Shown here: in pieces, positions 8,256 through 16,455 of the stretch
Layout of the letters: each line of letters starts with the position of its first letter
Position numbering within the stretch: position 1 is the first letter of the stretch
Source: Burkholderia lata
Lineage (GTDB): Bacteria; Pseudomonadota; Gammaproteobacteria; Burkholderiales; Burkholderiaceae
DNA: 64,000 nucleotides
Direction: 5' to 3'
Assembly (NCBI RefSeq): GCF_000012945.1
Contig: NC_007510.1
Span: 2,914,001-2,978,000 of the forward strand
Position numbers and translations under genes: made by a program
Notes under the pieces: generated by a model
Database searches by the model: none
The model's input: only the letters and a program-made list of their open reading frames with translations
What the model was told of the DNA's origin: nothing

Positions 8256-9413
8256 ATGACGCTTCCCGCCCTGTTGCGCCGCGCCGCCGCCGGCGCCCTC
8301 GTACTGGCCTGCGCCACCGCGCATGCCGACCTGAAGGTCGGCGTCGACCTGTCGTCGACCGGCCCGGCCGCCGCGATCGGCATCACGAGCAAGAACGCGA
8401 TCCTGATGTGGCCGAAGACGATCGCCGGGCAGCCCGTCCAGGTGACGGTGCTCGACGACGCATCCGACCCGGGCACCGCGGTGCGCAACATCCGCAAGCT
8501 GGTGGACGAGGATCACGTCGACGTCGTGGTCGGGCCGAACATCACGCCGGCCGCGCTCGCGGCGCTCGATGCGGTGGCCGCCGGGCAGACGCCGATGATC
8601 ACGCTGGTCGGCTCCGGCGCGATCGTCGAGCCGCAGGAAGGCGCGCGGACCTGGGCGTTCAAGATGGCGCAGAGCGACAGCGCGATGGCCGACGTGATGA
8701 CGCGCTATGTGGCGAACCACGGCGTGAAGACGGTCGGCTTCATCGGCTTCGCGGACAGCTACGGCGACAGCTGGCTGAACGAGTTCACGCGCTTCGCGGA
8801 CCTGCGCAAGATCCGCGTGGTCGCGACCGAGCGCTTCAACCGCACCGATGCGAGCGTCACGGGCCAGGCGCTGAAGCTGATCGCGGCGAAGCCCGACGCG
8901 ATCCTGATCGCGGGCTCCGGCACGCCGGCCGTACTGCCGCAACGCACGCTGATCGAACGCGGCTACAAGGGCTCGATCTACCAGACGCACGGGATCGCGA
9001 CGCCGGAATTCATCAAGCTCGGTGGCAAGGACGTCGACGGGACGCTGTTCCCGACCCAGCCGGTGGTCGTCGCGCGCACGCTGCCGGCCGATCACCCGGC
9101 CCGCAAGGCCGCGCTCGCGTTCGTCGACGCGTACGAAGCGAAGTACGGCGCCGGCACGGTCACGCAGTTCGCGGGCGACGCGGCCGGTGTCTACCCGCGC
9201 CTCGCCGACGCGGTCGGCCGCGCGCTGAAGGCCGCGCAGCCCGGCACGCCCGCGTTCCGCGCGGCGCTGCGGCGCGAGCTGGAACGCGCGCACGAGCTCG
9301 TCGTGCCGAACGGCGTCGTCAACACCAGCGACAAGGATCACGTGGGACTCGACCAGCGTGCGAGCGTGATGGGGATCGTCAAACAGGGCCGGTTCGTCTA
9401 CCTGAGCCAGTGA
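8256..9413 (+). CDS. Periplasmic branched-chain amino acid-type binding protein
   Basis: 385 residues. A cleavable signal peptide (MTLPALLRRAAAGALVLACATAHA) is followed by a two-lobed type I periplasmic binding fold: DLKVGVDLSSTGPAAAIG, VRNIRKLVDEDHVDVVVGPN and the DAILIAGSGTPAVLPQ hinge region are typical of the LivJ/amide-binding family. It would deliver an amino acid, amide or aromatic acid to an ABC transporter, but no permease or ATPase genes adjoin it. I chose the ATG at 8256, 8 bases after ACGGAGAA, rather than an upstream TTG. The ligand cannot be told from sequence. Confidence 0.85.
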   Translation: MTLPALLRRAAAGALVLACATAHADLKVGVDLSSTGPAAAIGITSKNAILMWPKTIAGQPVQVTVLDDASDPGTAVRNIRKLVDEDHVDVVVGPNITPAALAALDAVAAGQTPMITLVGSGAIVEPQEGARTWAFKMAQSDSAMADVMTRYVANHGVKTVGFIGFADSYGDSWLNEFTRFADLRKIRVVATERFNRTDASVTGQALKLIAAKPDAILIAGSGTPAVLPQRTLIERGYKGSIYQTHGIATPEFIKLGGKDVDGTLFPTQPVVVARTLPADHPARKAALAFVDAYEAKYGAGTVTQFAGDAAGVYPRLADAVGRALKAAQPGTPAFRAALRRELERAHELVVPNGVVNTSDKDHVGLDQRASVMGIVKQGRFVYLSQ

Positions 9414-9509
9414 CGCGCGCGGGCGGCAACCGGGCAGCTTGCCCGGCGCCGGGATTTCGGACATAATCCGCGTTTCGCCGCGCACAATCGCATGCGCGGC
9501 CAGGATCAA

Positions 9510-9594
9510 GCCCAGGTGGTGAAATTGGTAGACGCAGGGGACTCAAAATCCCCCGCCGCAAGGCGTGCCGGTTCGATTCCGGCCCTGGGCACCA
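9510..9594 (+). tRNA. tRNA-Leu (anticodon CAA)
   Basis: An 85-nt class II tRNA with acceptor stem GCCCAGG / CCTGGGC, D-arm GTGGTGAAATTGGTAGAC, anticodon stem GGGGA/TCCCC around the loop CTCAAAA (anticodon CAA), a variable arm, T-arm GGTTCGATTCC and an encoded CCA. The D-arm and variable arm fit leucine. The sequence after its 3' end is unlike the surrounding core genome. Confidence 0.95.
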
Positions 9595-9653
9595 GCATGA
9601 AAGACGTAAGCAGATCAAAGACTTGCGTTCGGTCTTCATCAAAAAGACCACAA

Positions 9654-9700
9654 ATGACTGAAGCAGTAGACACCTTGATGTGCCAAAAGGTGTGCCAAAC
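9654..9700. repeat. Tandem GTGCCAAA direct repeats just after tRNA-Leu
   Basis: GTGCCAAAAG and GTGCCAAACA stand next to each other about 85 bases past the tRNA (about 9680-9701). Similar short tandem repeats are seen next to tRNA ends where tyrosine integrases have inserted islands (arm-type integrase sites). No integrase gene is left in the window, so this is a possible integration scar. Confidence 0.4.
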
Positions 9701-9703
9701 AAG

Positions 9704-9735
9704 AGCCCCGTGTCAGCAATGACCGGGGCTTTTTC
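9704..9735 (+). terminator. Intrinsic terminator downstream of tRNA-Leu
   Basis: Stem AGCCCCG / CGGGGCT with a 13-base loop followed by TTTTTC. It lies just past the tandem repeats and before the minus-strand unknown gene. Confidence 0.7.
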
Positions 9736-9749
9736 TTTGACCCTTCGCG

Positions 9750-10359
9750 TCAGATCGACTCGCAGTACACGCGCAGTTCGAGAACAAGGTTCCGGAGGTC
9801 CTCCTCGAACGGGCCTGCCCCCGTCTTGGCCACAGCCACGTCCAAGAACTTCACCATCGAAGCCAGCCCCGCGCGGAACGCCTGTCCCAAGCCTTCGTCC
9901 GAGGGGTTGAAGATGAGCTGGTGCACAACTCCGCCGTCTTTGGCTTGTACGTGCCGATTCAACGACTCCAGCGTTGCATGAGCGGCGTCCCCTGACATGA
10001 CCCGATGGGCGGCTTCATGAATGGTACCGACGCCGACCTCATACGCCAGTGCCGACCACTTAATGTACCGAGGCTTTTCGCCATACTCGGCCGTGACTTC
10101 GGCTACTGTTTGCCCGAAGCGGAATGGGTCCGCGCCGGTTGCTCATCTTAAAGAGCGTGGGGAGCTTCGAGACGAGAAAGGTTACTTCCTTTGGACGCTC
10201 AAAAGCGCTATCCCGCGCTGACCGATATGGCGTGCTGTCGCCGCGCACGTTCTGACGGGCTGGTTCGCGACTCACAGGCGGCGGAACGATAGTCAGTAGT
10301 TCATGCCCTTCTGGCCCGCTTCGGCAAGCCATGGTACAAGGACTGGAAAAGTCGATCAT
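9750..10359 (-). pseudogene. Unknown gene broken by a single-base frameshift
   Basis: Two overlapping minus-strand frames join into one plausible protein of about 200 residues. The first part runs from the ATG at 10357-10359 to the block KLPTLFKMSN near 10145. Continuing in the next frame gives GADPFRFGQTVAEV, then KPRYIKWSALAYEVGVG and AKTGAGPFEEDLRNL, ending at 9750. The second frame has no start codon for about 145 bases after its upstream stop, and removing one C in AACCGGCG restores continuity. No known family was recognised. It sits in the AT-richer islet behind tRNA-Leu. Alternative: only the 82-residue part from the ATG at 9998 is made. Confidence 0.45.
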
Positions 10360-10530
10360 ATGCTAACGGTAGTGGCCCACAACCTGACGGGCCCGAGAAC
10401 ATTGGAGGTGTTGCGTTCCGATAATGTCTGATGAGGTCGCAAATCGCTGATAAGAAACACCTATTCATCTAAAAATTCGCTGCCGAATAAAAATCACGCA
10501 CATCACAATTGCTGTTGCGAATCGCGAGAG

Positions 10531-12171
10531 ATGAAATTGCGTCCGACCACTTGGCAACCCAACGCATTGAAACCCATGCACCCACCTCACCCAGACACCC
10601 TCGAACTAGCCACACTCTTATATCACGAGCAAAAATTCTCCGACGCCTATCACATCGCCAGGAATTTACTAAAATCAGAACCGCACAATGCTTTTGTCTT
10701 GAATTTTGCCGGCGCGTGCTGTTATGCCACCGACAACGTCAAAGATGCCGAAAGATATTGGAAAACGGCCATCGATATTCAACCCACCTGGATCGACTCT
10801 CACAACAACTTAGGAACGCTGTACTGGAAGAAGATGCGTCAACCAGATAGCGCCGAAAAATTTTTCAGAACAGCGCTGTCGATCGACAACCATCGAAAAG
10901 ATGTTCAAGATAATTTGATCGAATGCTTTATAGACTTTGGAAAATTCCCGGATGCCATAGAATTATGTAGATCCGCAATGATCGATCGACCTACAGACTC
11001 CGGACTTGCTCACAATCTTGGCATGGCGCTACATCAACTTGATCGATTGGAGGAGGCGGAATATTTTTACAAACTTGCAATAGAGAACAATCCGCGCCAT
11101 CACTTTGCAAGCTCCAATCTCGGAGTCATCTTTAGAGAATTACGTCGCTACGATGAAGCTGAGCAAGCTTATCGCAATGCCATCGCAATATGCCCTGATG
11201 AACCGCTTCATCACATCAATCTTGGCGCACTACTAATTGAAACCGGTCGATGGAAGGAGGGCTGGGAGTGCGTAGAATGGCGGCATCGTCGAATCTCCGA
11301 CGAATTTATACACAACCTCATTTCGACAAAAATTAAAAGGTGGCATGGGGAGGCATTGCAACACAAATCATTGTTGATTATTCCAGAACAAGGATTTGGC
11401 GATCAAATTCAAATGGTTAGATATATCGCAGCCGTGAAAAAACTCGGTGCAGCGCATATCACTCTGGCTTGCAGCCCCGAGTTACGCACGCTCTTTAGAT
11501 CAGTTTCCGGCGCCGACGACGTAACCACACCGACGAAGGCCATCAAGCGAAGGCATTATGATTTCTGGATTTCCATTTTCAGCCTTCCACATTTGATCAG
11601 TGCGACATCCGACGCCGTACCGAATACGATTCCCTATATCTTCGCTCCAAAAAAATCAATCGGCAAATGGAAGAAAATAGTCCCAAGGGACACCATGCAG
11701 ATTGGTTTGGTTTGGAGGGGTTCTCCACATCACGAATCCGACGCTTTTCGATCCTTGCCGAGCCTCTCAACACTGGCACCTTTATGGGAGATCAAAGGAA
11801 TTAGCTATATCAGCCTCCAAAGAGGGACTGCCAGAGAAGAAATAACACGCCTCCGTGAAAAACAGCCTTTACGTGATCTCGGAGAAGAAATAGAGGATTT
11901 TGGCGATACCGCAGCAATTGTAACGCAACTTGATTTGGTAATTACGGTTGACACGTCGATGGCGCACCTCTGCGGCGCACTTGGCGTGCCGTGCTGGATG
12001 TTGCTTTCAGCTATCCGAACAGACTGGAGATGGACCGGATTTTCAGAGACATCAATCTGGTATCCACATAAGCTAAAGATATATAGACAAATTCAACGCG
12101 GCGATTGGCGAGCAGTCGTCAATAATGTCACACGGGATTTGGAAATATTAAAAAAGTCCCGCGACACATAA
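10531..12171 (+). CDS. TPR-repeat glycosyltransferase (GT9/GT41-like), AT-rich
   Basis: 546 residues in two parts. Residues about 20-240 are tetratricopeptide repeats (for example WIDSHNNLGTLYWKK, SGLAHNLGMALHQL, HHFASSNLGVIFREL, LHHINLGALLIE). Residues about 285-540 are a GT-B glycosyltransferase half, with LLIIPEQGFGDQIQMVRY and the heptosyltransferase-like DLVITVDTSMAHLCGALGVPCW. Such proteins glycosylate proteins or surface glycans; acceptor and donor cannot be told. Base composition and codon use are much more A/T-rich than its neighbours, which suggests transfer. The start is uncertain: the ATG at 10531 has GAGAG directly before it, and the ATG at 10576 is an alternative. Confidence 0.8.
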   Translation: MKLRPTTWQPNALKPMHPPHPDTLELATLLYHEQKFSDAYHIARNLLKSEPHNAFVLNFAGACCYATDNVKDAERYWKTAIDIQPTWIDSHNNLGTLYWKKMRQPDSAEKFFRTALSIDNHRKDVQDNLIECFIDFGKFPDAIELCRSAMIDRPTDSGLAHNLGMALHQLDRLEEAEYFYKLAIENNPRHHFASSNLGVIFRELRRYDEAEQAYRNAIAICPDEPLHHINLGALLIETGRWKEGWECVEWRHRRISDEFIHNLISTKIKRWHGEALQHKSLLIIPEQGFGDQIQMVRYIAAVKKLGAAHITLACSPELRTLFRSVSGADDVTTPTKAIKRRHYDFWISIFSLPHLISATSDAVPNTIPYIFAPKKSIGKWKKIVPRDTMQIGLVWRGSPHHESDAFRSLPSLSTLAPLWEIKGISYISLQRGTAREEITRLREKQPLRDLGEEIEDFGDTAAIVTQLDLVITVDTSMAHLCGALGVPCWMLLSAIRTDWRWTGFSETSIWYPHKLKIYRQIQRGDWRAVVNNVTRDLEILKKSRDT

Positions 12172-12519
12172 CCCGATTTTTGAACCAATCTTTTTAGACA
12201 CAAAAGTATTTTCCGATCAATGCCAACCGCATTATTCACATGTACTGGATGCGTTCGAGCAACCGACTAGCCGTAGGGGTACAGACAGGAGTATCAGCGT
12301 TACCGGCACATCACGAACTCCCTAATTATCAAGGAATTAGCAAGGTTATTTCGTTCGGGCCCTGACTCCAGCATTCTCGCAGCGTGATGCACTGCGCCTC
12401 CCGAAACCCGCGCAAGCTCGCTGCTTCGCAGATTTTTTGTTTTTGCCGAACCCACGCGCAACGCATGCCCCCGCGCAACAGTCCAAGCATCATGAGGATG
12501 CGCGGCACGGAGGCATGCC
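12172..12519. other. Intergenic boundary of the AT-rich islet, no gene seen
   Basis: The first 170 bases keep the low-GC character of the upstream gene, then composition returns to the chromosomal norm at about 12350. A small inverted repeat CTAATT/AATTAG lies at 12323-12341. No start codon with a ribosome binding site leads a convincing reading frame on either strand until 12520. Confidence 0.5.
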
Positions 12520-12687
12520 ATGTCAATGCGCACGATTCGATCTCCGCTCTGCCGCCGCGTGCTCGCCGCGGTGCTGTCGCTCATGGTGGCCGGATGCGAC
12601 GTACTGACCGCGCCGCCGGTGCCGGACTGGCCGGGCCCGCACGCGCCCTACCCGTTCCCGGACAATATTCCGCATCGCACCGAATGA
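12520..12687 (+). CDS. Tiny predicted lipoprotein (55 aa)
   Basis: A 55-residue frame. After a basic start (MSMRTIRSPLCRR) comes the hydrophobic stretch VLAAVLSLMVAGC, whose VAGC fits a lipobox with Cys26 as the lipid-bearing residue. The mature peptide of 30 residues is rich in Pro and ends in PFPDNIPHRTE. A ribosome binding site CGGAGG is 6 bases before the ATG. It would be a small envelope lipoprotein of unknown role; no family was recognised. Its composition matches the core genome, so it is not part of the AT-rich islet before it. It ends 43 bases from the convergent LysR gene. Confidence 0.6.
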   Translation: MSMRTIRSPLCRRVLAAVLSLMVAGCDVLTAPPVPDWPGPHAPYPFPDNIPHRTE

Positions 12688-12730
12688 ACGCGCGGGAAAG
12701 CCGTCGTCGGCACGTCAACTCAGCTCAGGC

Positions 12731-13633
12731 TCAGGCCATCAACGCCCGAACGAAGTCGAGAAACACGCGTACCTTCGCCGAAACGAGATTGGACGCGTGG
12801 TGATACGCGTAAAGCGGAAACTTCTCGTCCGCCCACTCCGGCAGCAGCAGCATCAGCCGCCCGTCGGCGAGGATGTCGCGCGCATAGAGCTCCAGCAACT
12901 GCGCGATCCCCGCGCCACCCAGGCACGCGCCGAGCAGCATGCCCGTGTCGTTGACCATCAGCCGGCCGGCGGCATCGAACGGCACCACCTCCTTGCCGCG
13001 ATGGAATTCCCATTCGAACGGCCGCCCCGTCACTGGATCGCGGATCAGCACGCAACGATGCCCGTCCGCAAGATCCCGCGGGTGCCGCGGTTCGCCGTGA
13101 CGCGCGACATAGGCCGCCGACGCGCAAGTGAGCACGCGCGTTTCCAGCAGCAGCCGCGCACGGTATGACGACGGCTCCGGAATACCGAACCGCACCGCCA
13201 CGTCGAACCCGTCGGCGACGAGATCGCCCATCCGGTCGCGCACGCTGATTTCGACCGACAGGTCGGGAAAGCGGTCGAGAAACTCCGCCATCTTCGGCGC
13301 CAGCACGTAGTGGCCGAAGGTCGCGTCGACGTTGACGCGCAGCCGCCCCCTGACACGCGCCTTCGACTGGCCGGCGTCGATCGCCGCATCTTCGATGCCG
13401 GCCAGCAGCGGCGCGACCGCTTCATAGAAGCGCCGCCCTTCGTCGGTCAGCGTGATCGCGCGCGCCGTGCGGTTGAAGATCCGGATGCCGACGCGCTCTT
13501 CCAGCCGGGCGACGGCACGGCTCACCGCCGGCTGCGTCAGCCCCATCGCCTCACCGGCGCGCGCGAAGGTGCCGGCCTCGATCACCGCCGAGAGCACGCC
13601 GATGCCGCTCAAAAGCCTGCTGTCGAATGCCAT
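12731..13633 (-). CDS. LysR-family transcriptional regulator
   Basis: 300 residues. The helix-turn-helix lies at residues 20-60 (GTFARAGEAMGLTQPAVSRAVARLEERVG), followed by an effector-binding domain. RIFNRTARAITLTDEGRRFY and the C-terminal hydrophobic LPEWADEKFPLYAYHH are typical of the subgroup that controls adjacent oxidoreductases. It is divergent from the short-chain dehydrogenase at 13751, its most likely target. The 117-base gap is AT-rich and contains TGATCTGATCA at 13656-13666, a candidate operator. Confidence 0.9.
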   Translation of the reverse strand: MAFDSRLLSGIGVLSAVIEAGTFARAGEAMGLTQPAVSRAVARLEERVGIRIFNRTARAITLTDEGRRFYEAVAPLLAGIEDAAIDAGQSKARVRGRLRVNVDATFGHYVLAPKMAEFLDRFPDLSVEISVRDRMGDLVADGFDVAVRFGIPEPSSYRARLLLETRVLTCASAAYVARHGEPRHPRDLADGHRCVLIRDPVTGRPFEWEFHRGKEVVPFDAAGRLMVNDTGMLLGACLGGAGIAQLLELYARDILADGRLMLLLPEWADEKFPLYAYHHASNLVSAKVRVFLDFVRALMA

Positions 13634-13655
13634 GAGACATACTTTTAGTCATTCT

Positions 13656-13666
13656 TGATCTGATCA
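13656..13666. promoter_or_regulatory. Candidate LysR operator (TGATC-T-GATCA)
   Basis: An 11-base interrupted palindrome close to the regulator start, in the AT-rich space between the divergent LysR and SDR genes. LysR proteins usually bind a palindrome with a T-N11-A core, and this site is shorter than that, so the assignment is tentative. Confidence 0.35.
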
Positions 13667-13750
13667 TTATTCATTATTTTTATTGACTGAGGAAGCCTAC
13701 ATTAGTCCTGTCGCCGGATCACACGGCACTCACGAATCAAGGAGCAGGAC

Positions 13751-14488
13751 ATGAGCACATCGGAACAGGTCGCCCTCGTGACGGGCTCGTCGCGCGGCAT
13801 CGGCGCGGAAATCGCCCGCCGTCTCGCCCGTGACGGTTTCAGGGTCGTCGTGAACTATGCCGGCGGCGCCGGCCCGGCCCGGGAAGTGGTCGACGCGATC
13901 GTCACCGACGGCGGCACGGCCGTCGCGGTGCAGGCGGACGTCGCCGACCCGGTGGCGGTGGCCGCGCTGTTCGACGCGGCCGAGCAGGCATTCGGCCGGA
14001 TCGACGTCGTCGTCAACAGTGCGGGCGTGATGAAGCTCGCGCCCCTCGCCGAGTTCGACGACGCAGCGTTCGACCAGACCGTCGCAATCAACCTGAAGGG
14101 CGCGTTCAACGTCAGCCGCGAGGCAGCGAAGCGCGTGCGCGACGGCGGCCGCATCGTCAACCTGACCTCGAGCGTGATCGGCATGCGCCTGCCGACCTAC
14201 GGCGTGTACATCGCGACCAAGGCCGCTGTCGAGGGCATGACGCAGGTGCTCGCGCAGGAGATGCGCGGTCGCGGCATCAGCGTGAACGCCGTCGCACCGG
14301 GCCCGGTGGCGACCGAGCTGTTCCTGCAAGGCAAGAGCGCCGAACTCGTCGACCGGATGGCGAAGATGAACCCGCTGGAGCGGCTCGGCCAGCCGGCCGA
14401 CATCGCCAGCGTCGTCGCGTTCCTCGCCGGCCCCGACGGCGCGTGGGTCAACGGTCAGATCCTGCGCGCCAACGGCGGCATGTGCTGA
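13751..14488 (+). CDS. Short-chain dehydrogenase/reductase (FabG-like)
   Basis: 245 residues, a classical SDR with Rossmann motif TGSSRGIGAEIA (residues 12-23), NSAGVM, and catalytic Ser-Tyr-Lys in NLTSSVIGM and GVYIATKAAVEG. The C-terminal VAFLAGPDGAWVNGQILRANGG is typical of 3-oxoacyl-reductase-like SDRs, usually NADP-dependent. The substrate is unknown. GGAGCAGGAC precedes the ATG. It is divergent from the LysR gene and 40 bases before a second SDR, so the two probably form an operon. Confidence 0.9.
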   Translation: MSTSEQVALVTGSSRGIGAEIARRLARDGFRVVVNYAGGAGPAREVVDAIVTDGGTAVAVQADVADPVAVAALFDAAEQAFGRIDVVVNSAGVMKLAPLAEFDDAAFDQTVAINLKGAFNVSREAAKRVRDGGRIVNLTSSVIGMRLPTYGVYIATKAAVEGMTQVLAQEMRGRGISVNAVAPGPVATELFLQGKSAELVDRMAKMNPLERLGQPADIASVVAFLAGPDGAWVNGQILRANGGMC

Positions 14489-14528
14489 CCGGCCGCCCGT
14501 CACGCCCCCCTCTTACCGGAGATCGATC

Positions 14529-15428
14529 ATGAAGGAAGTCATTCTCGTCACGGGCGCGTCCAGCGGCTTCGGCCTGCTGTCGGCCCAGGCGCTCGCCCGC
14601 GCCGGCCATACCGTCTACGCGTCGATGCGCGAAAGCGCCGGCCGCAACGCGCCGCGCGTCGCCGCCATCGCCGCCTACGCGCAGGAACACGGCGTCGACC
14701 TGCGCACCGTCGAACTCGACGTCGGCGACGACGCGTCCGTCGGCGCCGCCATCGATCGCGTGATCGCGGACAACGGCCGCCTCGACGTCATCGTCCACAA
14801 CGCCGGCCACATGGTGTTCGGCCCGGCCGAAGCGTTCACGGCCGAGCAGATCGCCCAGCTCTACGACATCAACGTCGTGTCGACCCAGCGCGTGAACCGC
14901 GCGGCGCTGCCGCACCTGCGCCGCCAGGGCCGCGGCCTGCTCGTGTGGGTGTCGTCGTCGTCCGCGCGCGGCGGTACGCCGCCGTTCCTCGCCCCCTACT
15001 TCGCCGCGAAGGCCGCGATGGATTCGCTCGCGGTGTCCTATGCGGCCGAACTCGCCCGCTGGGGGATCGAGACGTCGATCGTCGTGCCGGGCGCCTTCAC
15101 CCAGGGCACGAATCACTTTGCCCACGCAGGCAAGCCGGCCGACGCGGCCGTTCAGGCTGCCTACGTCGACGGCCCCTATGCGGGCGTCGCCGAGCAGGCG
15201 CTTCAAGGCCTCGCCGCGCTCGAACCGGCGGACGCCGATGCCGGCACCGTCGCGACCGCGATCGCCGACATCGTCGCCGCCCCCGCCGGCAAGCGCCCGT
15301 ACCGCGTGTTCGTCGATCCGTCGCAGGACGGCGCGGAGGAAGTGTTCCGCGTCGGCGATCGCATCCGCCGCGAGATGTTCAGGAACATCGGCCTCGCCGA
15401 CCTGCTCGCGGCCCGCGTCGGCGGCTGA
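14529..15428 (+). CDS. Short-chain dehydrogenase/reductase
   Basis: 299 residues. TGASSGFGLLSA forms the nucleotide-binding turn, followed by HNAGHMVFG, then Ser in VSSSSARGG and the YxxxK pair in APYFAAKAAM. It is longer than the preceding SDR by a C-terminal extension of about 50 residues (KRPYRVFVDPSQDGAEEVF and a helical tail), a form common in oxidoreductases acting on ketones or polyketide-like substrates. Second gene of the probable LysR-controlled pair; ACCGGAGATCG supplies the ribosome binding site. Confidence 0.88.
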   Translation: MKEVILVTGASSGFGLLSAQALARAGHTVYASMRESAGRNAPRVAAIAAYAQEHGVDLRTVELDVGDDASVGAAIDRVIADNGRLDVIVHNAGHMVFGPAEAFTAEQIAQLYDINVVSTQRVNRAALPHLRRQGRGLLVWVSSSSARGGTPPFLAPYFAAKAAMDSLAVSYAAELARWGIETSIVVPGAFTQGTNHFAHAGKPADAAVQAAYVDGPYAGVAEQALQGLAALEPADADAGTVATAIADIVAAPAGKRPYRVFVDPSQDGAEEVFRVGDRIRREMFRNIGLADLLAARVGG

Positions 15429-15464
15429 TCCACCGTGCGCCGGCCACGCCGGCGCGCATCAGCC

Positions 15465-16349
15465 TTACGCGCAGAATCCGAGGATCGCGTCGGCGACCGC
15501 CGCGGGCGCCTCGCGCTGCGGAAAGTGGCCGACGCCGTCCAGCACCTGCCGCGCGTAGCGCCCCGCAAAGAACCGCTCGCGCCCGGCCGAACTGTCCGGA
15601 TGATTGCAGGTGTCCGCGCCGCCGTGCAGCACCAGCGTCGGCAGCGCCAGCACCGGCGCGGGATTCAGCCGCGCATCGTCGTCGGCACCGGCCGGCGTGC
15701 CCGGGGTGAATCCCCACCGATGCCGGTACGAATGCAGTACGACGTCGGTCCAGTCCGGCCCGTCGAACGCGGTGGCGGCCGCCTCGAAATCGCTGTCGCG
15801 ATACCAACCCGGCGGCGACCACGTGTCCCACATCAAGCGGGCAAACGCGCGGCGATCGTCGCGCAACGCCTGCTCGCCGCGCGGCGTCGCCATGAACCAG
15901 TGATACCAATAATTGCGCGCCTGCAGCAGCGACAGCGGCTGCCCTGGATCGTTGGTGCCGTACCCCACCGACAGCATCACGAGATGCGATGCGACGCCGT
16001 CGCGCAGCCCGCACGCGTTCGCGACCGCCCGGGCGCCCCAGTCGTGCCCGACCAGCACGGGCCGCTCGATGCCAAGCGCATCGACGAAGTCGAGCAGGTC
16101 GCGCCCGAGCGCCGCAAGCTGGCCGCTACGCGGCACGGACGCGTCGCGAAAGCGGGTCGGCGCAAAGCCGCGCAGCGCGGGCGCGAGCACGCGGTAGCCG
16201 CGCGCGGCGAGCGCGGCCGCCACGGCGTCCCAGCCAACCGGGCTATCCGGCCAACCGTGCAGCAGCACGGCCACGCGCTCACCGCGCGGGTTCCATTCGA
16301 GATAGGCAATGTCGAGCGACGCGGTCGTCGCATGCGCATAGGTCGTCAT
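15465..16349 (-). CDS. Alpha/beta hydrolase (epoxide hydrolase / haloalkane dehalogenase-like)
   Basis: 294 residues. VLLHGWPDSPVGW holds the HGxP oxyanion segment, VLVGHDWGARA places an Asp (not Ser) at the nucleophile elbow, and DGVGHFPQREAP gives the catalytic His; an acid is available in LHGGADTC. An Asp nucleophile with HGWP is the pattern of soluble epoxide hydrolases and haloalkane dehalogenases. No signal peptide. It is divergent from the LysR gene at 16456 with a 106-base gap, so that regulator probably controls it. Epoxide versus halide substrates cannot be separated here. Confidence 0.85.
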   Translation of the reverse strand: MTTYAHATTASLDIAYLEWNPRGERVAVLLHGWPDSPVGWDAVAAALAARGYRVLAPALRGFAPTRFRDASVPRSGQLAALGRDLLDFVDALGIERPVLVGHDWGARAVANACGLRDGVASHLVMLSVGYGTNDPGQPLSLLQARNYWYHWFMATPRGEQALRDDRRAFARLMWDTWSPPGWYRDSDFEAAATAFDGPDWTDVVLHSYRHRWGFTPGTPAGADDDARLNPAPVLALPTLVLHGGADTCNHPDSSAGRERFFAGRYARQVLDGVGHFPQREAPAAVADAILGFCA

Positions 16350-16455
16350 CGTGCACTCCGTTGGGTCGATCCGAGTGCACGATGGTAGGCCGGCCTTTCA
16401 TCACGATTCACGGAGTATCATTGTTCATTCTTCGAGTATTGCGTTGAATTGATCC

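Noticed and set aside
9379..9702. Minus-strand reading frame across tRNA-Leu
   Set aside because: It is the antisense of the tRNA and gives the usual spurious PGPESNRHALRRG-type peptide; no ribosome binding site.
12353..12372. Possible duplicated tRNA-Leu 3' end as right boundary of the islet
   Set aside because: Only a loose match (GGCCCTG plus CCAGCAT with mismatches and a gap); a true integration repeat should be near exact.
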